This document shows, in pieces, positions 17,562-25,200 of a stretch of 64,000 nucleotides of DNA. How positions within the stretch are numbered: the first letter of the stretch is position 1; each line of letters begins with the position of its first letter. The notes under the pieces were generated by a model. The model saw only the letters and a program-made list of their open reading frames with translations. It searched no databases and was not told where the DNA came from. The stretch comes from Ramlibacter monticola (GTDB lineage Bacteria > Pseudomonadota > Gammaproteobacteria > Burkholderiales > Burkholderiaceae_C), in assembly GCF_016722785.1 (NCBI RefSeq), contig NZ_JAEQNE010000004.1, positions 124,001 to 188,000 of the forward strand, written 5' to 3'. Both the position numbers and the translations under genes were made by a program.

Positions 17562-17785
17562 GCAGCGGGCCGAAGCAGTTCCTGCTGGAGAAGGCGGCGG
17601 GCATCGCACTGGCCGACTTCGTGCCTTCGCCCTGCATCTCGGTGTGCCGCATGGACGCGGCCACCGGCACGTGCGAAGGCTGCTATCGCACGCTGGACGA
17701 GATCGCGCGCTGGAGCAGCGCCTCCGAGGAGGAGAAGTTCGCGATCTGGAACGACCTGCTGCAGCGGGCCGGGACGGAACCATGA
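17558..17785 (+). CDS. DUF1289 domain protein
   Basis: A 75-residue protein with the DUF1289 cysteine pattern: VPSPCISVCRMDAATGTCEGCYRTLDEIARW. The four cysteines (CxxxC...CxxC) suggest a bound metal or iron-sulfur cluster, though none has been established to my knowledge. It overlaps the YbaK gene start-to-stop by 4 bp and shares ATGA with the isomerase that follows, so it is translationally coupled on both sides. Confidence 0.88.
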   Translation: MSSGPKQFLLEKAAGIALADFVPSPCISVCRMDAATGTCEGCYRTLDEIARWSSASEEEKFAIWNDLLQRAGTEP

Positions 17786-18420
17786 AGCACATCACCTGCC
17801 ACTTCGACTTCATCTCGCCATATGCCTACCTCGCCTTCGAGCAGCTGCCGGAGGCACTGAAGGGCCTGAGCTACCGGCTCGACTACCGGCCGGTGCTGTT
17901 CGCCGGCCTGCTGAAGCACCATGGGCAGCTCGGTCCCGCGGAGATCGCGCCCAAGCGCGACTGGACCTACCGCCAGGTGCAGTGGCTGGCGCATTCGCAC
18001 GGCATCCCGCTGGAGCTGCCGGCGGCGCATCCCTTCAATCCGCTCGGCCTGCTGCGGCTCGCGCTCGCCTGCGGGCAGGAAGGGCTCGTGAACCGCTACA
18101 TCGCGCAGAGCGTGTTCCGCCACGTGTGGCGCGGCGGCGCCGACGCGGCGGATGCGCAGCGGCAAGAGGCGCTGCGCGCGACGCTGCAGCCGCAGCGCGA
18201 TCCCGCCGGCGCGGACGTGAAGGCCGAGCTCAAGGCCAACACCGACGCGGCGATCGCGCGCGGCGTGTTCGGCGTGCCGAGCTTCGAGGTCGACGGGCGC
18301 CTGTTTTGGGGCTTCGATGCGCTGCCCGTGCTGCGCCAATACCTCGAGGGCAATGCGTGGTTCACGGGCGGCGCGTGGGAGCAGGCGGCCGCGCTGCCGA
18401 CGGGCAAGACGCGCTCGTAG
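17782..18420 (+). CDS. 2-hydroxychromene-2-carboxylate isomerase family (DsbA-like)
   Basis: A 212-residue kappa-class glutathione-transferase-like protein of the HCCA isomerase family. Seen: HFDFISPYAYLAFEQLP (the Ser that activates glutathione), YRPVLFAGLLKHHGQ, a helical insert and VFGVPSFEVDGRLFWGFDAL. In naphthalene degraders the enzyme isomerises hydroxychromene carboxylate, but no aromatic-ring genes are near, so the substrate is open. It overlaps the DUF1289 gene as ATGA. Confidence 0.88.
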   Translation: MKHITCHFDFISPYAYLAFEQLPEALKGLSYRLDYRPVLFAGLLKHHGQLGPAEIAPKRDWTYRQVQWLAHSHGIPLELPAAHPFNPLGLLRLALACGQEGLVNRYIAQSVFRHVWRGGADAADAQRQEALRATLQPQRDPAGADVKAELKANTDAAIARGVFGVPSFEVDGRLFWGFDALPVLRQYLEGNAWFTGGAWEQAAALPTGKTRS

Positions 18421-18591
18421 CGGCTGCGTGGGAAACGCCCTAGGCGTTAACCCGGAGCATCTTCGCATCATGAAAGCAGCGCTGCGGGTTTGCCCCTAAT
18501 TGGTCAGAGCCGCATAAGTTTCGCGTCAGAACAGGGTCAGAGCGCGCGGGAAGAATCCGTCGCGTCATACAACGACCCTGGAGACAACGCG

Positions 18592-20271
18592 ATGGCCGCA
18601 GTGCTTCCCGCCACCGCCGCCCGCCCGATGACGGCGGAAGAGAAGAAGGTGATCTTCGCCTCTTCCCTCGGCACCGTGTTCGAGTGGTACGACTTCTACC
18701 TGTACGGGTCGCTCGCCGCGATCATCGCGAAGCAGTTCTTCTCCGGCCTCGACCCGAGCGCGGCGTTCATCTTCGCGCTGCTGGCCTTCGCCGCCGGCTT
18801 CCTGGTGCGGCCCTTCGGCGCGATCGTGTTCGGCCGCCTCGGCGACATGATCGGGCGCAAGTACACCTTCCTGGTCACGATCCTGATCATGGGCATGTCG
18901 ACCTTCATCGTCGGCCTGCTGCCTTCGTACGCCACCGTAGGCGTCGCGGCCCCCGTGATCCTGATCGCACTGCGCATGCTGCAGGGCCTCGCGCTCGGCG
19001 GCGAGTACGGCGGCGCGGCGACCTACGTCGCCGAGCATGCGCCGCACGGCAAGCGCGGCGCCTACACCGCGTGGATCCAGACCACCGCCACGCTGGGCCT
19101 GTTCCTGTCGCTGATCGTGATCCTGGGCACCCGCACCGTGATCGGCGAAGCCGCCTTTGCCGAGTGGGGCTGGCGCATCCCCTTCGTGCTGTCCGTGCTG
19201 CTGCTCGGCATCTCGGTGTGGATCCGCCTGTCGATGAACGAATCGCCTGCCTTCCGGCGCATGAAGGCCGAGGGCAAGACCTCCAAGGCGCCGCTGAAGG
19301 AATCCTTCGGCCAGTGGCGCAACCTGAAGATCGTGATCCTGGCGCTGATCGGCCTGACCGCCGGCCAGGCCGTGGTGTGGTACTCGGGCCAGTTCTACGC
19401 GCTGTTCTTCCTGACGCAGGCGCTGAAGGTGGACAACGCCACCGCGAACCTCATGATCGCCGCGGCGCTCGTGATCGGCACGCCGTTCTTCATCGTGTTC
19501 GGCGCGCTGTCCGACAGGATCGGCCGCAAGCCGATCATCATGGCGGGCTGCCTGCTGGCCGCGCTGACCTACTTCCCCGTGTTCGGCGCGCTGACCAAGG
19601 CGGCCAACCCCGACCTCGCCGCGGCCCAGGCCAGCGCCAAGGTGGTGGTGCATGCGGACTCGCGCCACTGCTCGTTCCAGGGCAGCCCGATCGCCCGCGA
19701 AATCGACTTCTACAGCTCCTGCGACATCGCCAAGCGCTTCCTGGCGCAGCAGTCGGTGAGCTACGACAACGCCAGTGGCGAGGCGGGCAAGCCGGCCACC
19801 ATCACGATCGGTGAGAAGTCGATCGTCGCGCCCACCGGGGTGGTGGCGAACGGGAAGTTCGACGACGACAGCACGAAGAGGATCGCTGCCTTCAAGAAGG
19901 AGGTGAACGAGGCCCTGAAGGCGGCGGGCTACCCGGGCAAGGCCGATCCGGCCAAGGTCAACACGCCCATGGTGATCGCCATCCTCGTGTACCTGGTGAT
20001 CCTGGTGACGATGGTGTACGGCCCGATCGCCGCGATGCTGGTGGAACTGTTCCCGACCCGCATCCGCTACACCTCGATGAGCCTGCCGTACCACATCGGC
20101 AACGGCTGGTTCGGCGGCCTGCTGCCCACGACCGCCTTCGCCATCGTGGCGCAGACCGGCAACATGTACAACGGCCTCTGGTACCCCATCGTGATCGCCG
20201 CGGTGACCTGCGTCATCGGCACGCTGTTCGTGAAGGAAACCAAGGACGTGGACATCTACGCCCACGACTGA
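18592..20271 (+). CDS. MFS transporter, metabolite:H+ symporter (MHS) type
   Basis: A 559-residue major facilitator of the metabolite:proton symporter group (relatives ProP, KgtP, ShiA). Seen: FASSLGTVFEWYDFYLYGSL, FLVRPFGAIVFGRLGDMIGRKYTF, RMLQGLALGGEYGGAATYVAEHAP and LSDRIGRKPIIMAG. It is longer than the usual ~430-450 residues because a soluble insert of about 110 residues (roughly 345-460, with two Cys and KPATITIGEKSIVAPTG) separates two transmembrane helices late in the protein. The insert recurs in relatives I know from this order. The substrate is not assignable. A terminator follows at 20291-20319. Confidence 0.92.
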   Translation: MAAVLPATAARPMTAEEKKVIFASSLGTVFEWYDFYLYGSLAAIIAKQFFSGLDPSAAFIFALLAFAAGFLVRPFGAIVFGRLGDMIGRKYTFLVTILIMGMSTFIVGLLPSYATVGVAAPVILIALRMLQGLALGGEYGGAATYVAEHAPHGKRGAYTAWIQTTATLGLFLSLIVILGTRTVIGEAAFAEWGWRIPFVLSVLLLGISVWIRLSMNESPAFRRMKAEGKTSKAPLKESFGQWRNLKIVILALIGLTAGQAVVWYSGQFYALFFLTQALKVDNATANLMIAAALVIGTPFFIVFGALSDRIGRKPIIMAGCLLAALTYFPVFGALTKAANPDLAAAQASAKVVVHADSRHCSFQGSPIAREIDFYSSCDIAKRFLAQQSVSYDNASGEAGKPATITIGEKSIVAPTGVVANGKFDDDSTKRIAAFKKEVNEALKAAGYPGKADPAKVNTPMVIAILVYLVILVTMVYGPIAAMLVELFPTRIRYTSMSLPYHIGNGWFGGLLPTTAFAIVAQTGNMYNGLWYPIVIAAVTCVIGTLFVKETKDVDIYAHD

Positions 20272-20290
20272 GCGCGCAGCCTGCTGCGTG

Positions 20291-20319
20291 AAAGGTCCTC
20301 GCCCGGGCGAGGGCCTTTT
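20291..20319 (+). terminator. rho-independent terminator after the MFS gene
   Basis: Stem AAAGGTCCTCGCCC/GGGCGAGGGCCTTTT (one mismatch) ends in TTTT, 20 bp after the transporter stop. Confidence 0.8.
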
Positions 20320-20356
20320 GCCAAGCCAACTGCAACCACCCCTTCAGGAGCTCGCC

Positions 20357-20512
20357 ATGATCAAGCTGGCCATCGGTTTCGTCGCCTTCGCCGCCCTCGC
20401 CCTGTTCGTCATCTTCAAGGCGGGCGGCAACGTCGACATGGGCGGCGAGAAGCACGGCGTGGAAGTGCACGCGCCGGCGCCGGCGGGGGACAAGCCGGCG
20501 GAAAAGAACTGA
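20357..20512 (+). CDS. 51-residue single-pass membrane protein, unknown
   Basis: A small protein that starts MIKLAIGFVAFAALALFVIF, a single transmembrane segment or uncleaved signal, then a short polar tail ending PAPAGDKPAEKN. A good SD (CAGGAG) lies 8 bp before the ATG. It lies between two hairpins and has its own stop before the convergent binding-protein gene. I do not recognise a family; small proteins of this shape are common in Comamonadaceae. Confidence 0.65.
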   Translation: MIKLAIGFVAFAALALFVIFKAGGNVDMGGEKHGVEVHAPAPAGDKPAEKN

Positions 20513-20521
20513 TCGGGACAA

Positions 20522-20552
20522 CGCGAAAGGATCGCGTCGCGTTCCTTTCGCG
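20522..20552. terminator. hairpin between convergent genes
   Basis: CGCGAAAGGA and TCCTTTCGCG form perfect 10-bp arms around an 11-nt loop, between the small membrane protein stop (20512) and the binding-protein stop (20564). No long T-run follows, so termination efficiency is uncertain. Confidence 0.6.
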
Positions 20553-20563
20553 TTCGGCGCCCG

Positions 20564-21664
20564 CTAGCGCTTGAACTTCCCGTCCGACCCGATGATCGAC
20601 AGCTCGGAATATTCCATTCCGGTGTGGTCGTCCGGGCCGAAGCTGATCTCCAGGCCGCCGAGGTCGAACTTCTGCAGGCCTTCCAGGGCGGTCAGCACCT
20701 TCGCGCGCGTCGGGTTCGGGCCGGCGCGGCGCAGGGCTTCCACCAGCACCTTGGCACCGGCGTAGCCCTCCAGCATGGCGGGGCTCAGTTCCAGCTTCTT
20801 TTCCTTCGCCAGCGCCGTCACGTCGCGCACCATGGCGTAGGCGACCGCGCGCTCGGACGGGAACACCTGCGTGACCATCACGCCCGGGCCGGCTTCGCCC
20901 AGGCCCTTGATGAAGCCCGCGGACGCATTGTTCGACAGCGTCACCACCTGGATCCCCGGCAGCGAGGTGCGCAGCGTCTTGATGCCCTCGACGACCGCGG
21001 TGCCGGAGGCGATCCACACCACGGCCTGCGCGCCCGACTTGCCGACCTCCTGCACGATCGCCTTGCAGTCCGGCTTGAGGCGGTCCGCCTTGATCGCCAC
21101 CGTCGGGGAGATGCCGGCACGGTAGAAGCCCTTGCTCGCGCCTTCCAGCCCGTCCTGCCCGAACGAGTCGTCGGCATACACGACCGCGATGCGGTCGATG
21201 CCCAGCGCGCGCAGGTGCGTCACGGCCTTTTCCGCCTCGCGGTGGTACGGCGCGCGGACGTTGAAGACCTGCTTCTTCACGGGCTGGTGCAACACCATCG
21301 CCCCGGTCGAGGGCGCGATCAGCGGGACGCCGCTCTGCTCCAGCAGCGGCAGGATGGCCTCGGTGTGCGGCGTGCCCCGGTTCAGGAACAACGCGACGAC
21401 GTTCTTGTCGACGACCAGCGCGCGGGCGTTGGTGGCCGCCAGGGCCGGGTCGAACTTGTCGTCCATGGAGATCAGTTCGATCTTCTGGCCGTGCACGCCC
21501 CCCTTGGCGTTGACGGCGTCGATCCAGAGCCTGGCCCCTTCCGTGATCTCCTTCACGCCGGCGGCGGAGGTGCCGCTGAAGCCGGCCGTCTGGCCGACGA
21601 GGATCTGGGACAGGGCCCACACGGGGGCCAGGGCGGCAACGGCCGCAACGATGAACCGCTTCAC
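20564..21664 (-). CDS. ABC transporter substrate-binding protein (branched-chain amino acid type)
   Basis: A 366-residue periplasmic binding protein, paralogous to the one at 6536-7654. It has a signal peptide (KRFIVAAVAALAPVWALS) followed by ILVGQTAGFSGTSAAGVKEITEG and IELISMDDKFDPALAATNARAL. I choose the GTG at 21664 because GGAGAAGGAAA lies just upstream and the residues after it form a proper signal peptide; the ATG at 21706 would put 14 polar residues in front. No permease genes are nearby. The ligand is unknown. Confidence 0.87.
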   Translation of the reverse strand: MKRFIVAAVAALAPVWALSQILVGQTAGFSGTSAAGVKEITEGARLWIDAVNAKGGVHGQKIELISMDDKFDPALAATNARALVVDKNVVALFLNRGTPHTEAILPLLEQSGVPLIAPSTGAMVLHQPVKKQVFNVRAPYHREAEKAVTHLRALGIDRIAVVYADDSFGQDGLEGASKGFYRAGISPTVAIKADRLKPDCKAIVQEVGKSGAQAVVWIASGTAVVEGIKTLRTSLPGIQVVTLSNNASAGFIKGLGEAGPGVMVTQVFPSERAVAYAMVRDVTALAKEKKLELSPAMLEGYAGAKVLVEALRRAGPNPTRAKVLTALEGLQKFDLGGLEISFGPDDHTGMEYSELSIIGSDGKFKR

Positions 21665-21746
21665 TTTCCTTCTCCCGCTCGCGCTTGGAGCGCCAGCTGT
21701 GACCAAGTGTAAACCGTAGGGTTTACAGGGACTTGAGGAAAGTCAG

Positions 21747-22076
21747 TCAGGAAAAGGAACCGGGTGCCTGCACCCGTTCGCCCAGGCCGCCTGTTGCTGC
21801 CGTGCCGAACGCGGCGAGCAGGCCGTCTATGCGTTCCCGCGCCAGCGCCAGGCAATGCTGGTGCGCGACCGCCTCCAGGATCTGGTCGCGCAACAGCCAT
21901 AGCTCCTGCGCGCGTTCCGCCGTGTGCAGGCGCCAACGCAGGCGGTCGCAATCCGTGCCGTGGCAATCGTCGAGCGCCGCCAGCAACTCACGCCGGACGG
22001 CCTCCACCCCGGCTTCGGGCGGGCGCATCTGCCAGTCGACCGGGCAGCTCGGGGACCACTGCTTCCACGCATCCAT
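21747..22076 (-). CDS. conserved hypothetical protein, 109 residues
   Basis: A soluble, mostly helical protein starting MDAWKQWSPSCPVDWQMRPP, with ALDDCHGTDCDRLRWRLHTA and LRDQILEAVAHQHCLALARERID. The composition fits a real gene with five cysteines in all (one in SCP, two in DCHGTDC, one each elsewhere) and no signal peptide. It is divergent from uvrA, with 162 bp between starts. I recognise the type as a small Burkholderiales protein without assigned function. An in-frame ATG at 22109 would add 11 residues. Confidence 0.65.
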   Translation of the reverse strand: MDAWKQWSPSCPVDWQMRPPEAGVEAVRRELLAALDDCHGTDCDRLRWRLHTAERAQELWLLRDQILEAVAHQHCLALARERIDGLLAAFGTAATGGLGERVQAPGSFS

Positions 22077-22238
22077 GGTGTGGGAAGGATTAGGGAGACG
22101 GCGCACCATAGCGTAGAAGCCGAAGTGCGCAATAGGAATTTGCTGACAACGAAAGTAGGACAAAACGGCAAGACCCTTCCCCCAACCCGACCGTAGCGGG
22201 TCCCTACAATCTTCCGCCTTGCTTGCCAGAAGGCCTCC

Positions 22239-25200
22239 ATGTCCCAGGGATCGATCCGCATCCGCGGCGCCAGACAACACAACCTGAAGAACCTCGACCT
22301 CGACCTCCGCACCGGTGAACTGACCGTCGTCACCGGGCCCAGCGGATCCGGCAAGTCCAGCCTCGTGTTCGACACCCTCTACGCCGAGGGGCAGCGGCGC
22401 TACGTCGAGACCTTCTCGGCCTACGCGCGCCAGTTCCTCGAGCGCATGGACAAGCCCGCGGTCGACCGGGTGGAGGGCGTGCCGCCCGCGATCGCGATCG
22501 ACCAGACCAATCCCGTGCGCTCCTCGCGCTCCACCGTGGGCACGATGACGGAGCTGAACGACCACTTGAAGCTGCTGTTCGCGCGCGCCGCGCAGCTGTT
22601 CGACCGCAAGACGGCCCTGCAGGTGCGGCACGACACGCCCGAGACCATCTACGAGCAGCTGATGGAGCGCACGCGGACCTCGGATCCGCGCCTGGTCGTG
22701 ACCTTCCCGGTGGAACTGCCCGGCGGCACCAGCGCCGAGGAAGTGGCGCAGTGGCTCGCCGCCAGCGGCTTCACCCGCGTGCAGGCGGAGCGCGAGGTGG
22801 CCACCCCCACCGGCCCGCGCAAGATCCTCGACGTGGTGGCCGACCGCTTCCGCATCCAGGGGGTGGAGAAGGTGCGCGCGATCGAGGCGATCGAGGTCGC
22901 GCTGAAGCGCGGTAGCGGGCGGGTGTGGGTGTACGCCGGCGACGCGGAGGAGAAGGAGGTCTGGAAGTTCTCCACCGGCCTGCACTGCCCGGACTCCGAC
23001 ATCCGCTACACCGACCCGGTGCCGTCGATGTTCTCGTTCAACTCGCCGGTGGGGGCGTGCGAGACCTGCCGCGGCTTCGGCCGCGTGATCGGCGTCGACT
23101 ACGGCCTGGTGATCCCCAACGACAAGCTCACCCTGCGCGCGGGCGCCGTCAAGACCTTCCAGACCCCCGCCTGGTCCGAGTGCCAGGACGACATGCTGCG
23201 CCACGCCGAATCCGCCGGCGTCCCGCGCGACACGCCCTGGTACAAGCTCACGCCGGAGCAGAAGCACTGGGTGGTGCACGGCGCGCCCAACTACCGCGAG
23301 GGCAACTGGAACAAGCAGTGGTACGGGGTGAAGCGCTTCTTCGAGTACCTCGAGAGCAAGGCCTACAAGATGCACATCCGCGTGCTCTTGTCGAAGTACC
23401 GCAGCTACACGCCCTGCGACGCCTGCGGCGGCGCGCGCCTGAAGACCGAGCCGCTGCTGTGGCGCCTGGGCAGCAAGGCCGACGCGGACGCCGTGCTGGA
23501 GCCCTCCCGGCGCTTCCTGCCGGTGGGCGTGGACTGGACGCGCGAGCAGCTCGAGGCGCTGCCCGGCCTCTCGGTGCACGACCTGATGCTGATGCCGATC
23601 GAGCGCCTGCGGCGCTTCTTCGACCGCGTCGAGCCCGAGGCCGAGGCCCACGCGGGCGCCGGCGAACTGCAGGCGCTCAAGCTGCTGTTCGAGGAGATCA
23701 ACACCCGCCTGCGCTACCTGGTGGACGTGGGCATCGGCTACCTCACGCTCGATCGCCAGAGTCGCACGCTGTCGGGCGGCGAGGTGCAGCGCATCAACCT
23801 GACCACGGCGCTGGGCACCTCGCTGGTCAACACGCTGTTCGTGCTCGACGAGCCCAGCATCGGCCTGCATCCGCGCGACATGAGCCGCATCACGCAGGCC
23901 ATGCAGCGGCTGCGCGACGCCGGCAACACGCTGGTGGTGGTGGAGCACGATCCGGCCGTGATGCTCGCGGCCGACCGCATCATCGACATGGGGCCCGGAC
24001 CCGGCGAGAAGGGCGGCTACATCGTGTTCGACGGTTCCGTGCAGGCGCTGCGCAAGGCCGACACGCTGACCGGCGCCTATCTCGGCGCGCGCAAGCACGT
24101 CGGCATGGGCTTCAAGCGCGCGGTGACCGATGCGACGCCGCGCCTCGTGCTGGAAGGCGCGCGCCAGCACAACCTGAAGAACCTGGCGGTGGAGTTCCCG
24201 CTGCAGAGACTGGTCGTGGTGACCGGCGTGTCGGGTTCCGGCAAGTCGACGCTGGTGCAGGACATCCTGGCGCCGGCGTTGCTGCGGCACTTCGGCCGCG
24301 CGACCGAGACGCCCGGCCTGCACGATCGCGTGCTGGGGGCCGATCACCTGGGGGACGTGGTGTTCGTGGACCAGTCGCCCATCGGCAAGACGGCGCGTTC
24401 CAACCCGGTGAGCTACGTCGGCGCCTGGGATGCGGTCCGCGAGATCTTCGCGACCTCGCCCCTGGCGAAGCAGCGGGGCTACACCGCGGCGAAATTCAGC
24501 TTCAACTCGGGCGACGGGCGCTGCCCCACCTGCGGCGGCTCCGGCTACGAGCACGTCGAGATGCAGTTCCTGTCGGACGTGTACCTGCGCTGCCCCGATT
24601 GCGACGGCAAGCGCTACCGGCCCGAGATCCTGGAGGTGGCGATCGAGCGGCAGGCCGCGGGTGCGAAGGATCCGCGCGTGCTGAACGTCGCCGACGTGCT
24701 GGAACTGACCGTGAGCGAAGCGGCCGCGCTGTTCTCCGGCGACCGCGAGGTGATCCGCGCGCTGCAGCCGATCGTGGACGTTGGCCTGGAGTACGTGAAG
24801 CTGGGGCAGCCGGTGCCCACGCTGTCGGGCGGCGAATCGCAGCGCCTCAAGCTCGCGGGCTTCCTGGCCCAGGCGGCGCGCTCGTCGACGCAGTCGCGCC
24901 AGGGCATCGCCACCAAGGGCACGCTGTTCCTCTTCGACGAGCCCACCACGGGCCTGCATTTCGACGACATCGCGAAGCTGATGCGCGCCCTGCGCAAGCT
25001 GCTCGAAGGCGGCAACTCGCTGATCGTGATCGAGCACAACCTCGACGTGATCCGCGCGGCCGACTGGTTGGTCGACCTCGGCCCCGAGGGCGGGGACGGC
25101 GGCGGCCTGCTCGTGGCGGAAGGCCCGCCGGAAGAAGTGAAGCAGCACCCGAGCTCGCACACGGCCAAGGCCTTGCGCGAGTACGACGGCACCCTCGGCG

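Noticed and set aside
18421..18591. REP or mobile-element remnant before the MHS transporter (TTGGTCAGAGCC, GGGTCAGAGC)
   Set aside because: Short resemblance to the GGGGTCAGA repeat in uvrA, but no arms pair. The AACGCC-CTA-GGCGTT hairpin nearby is also too small to interpret.
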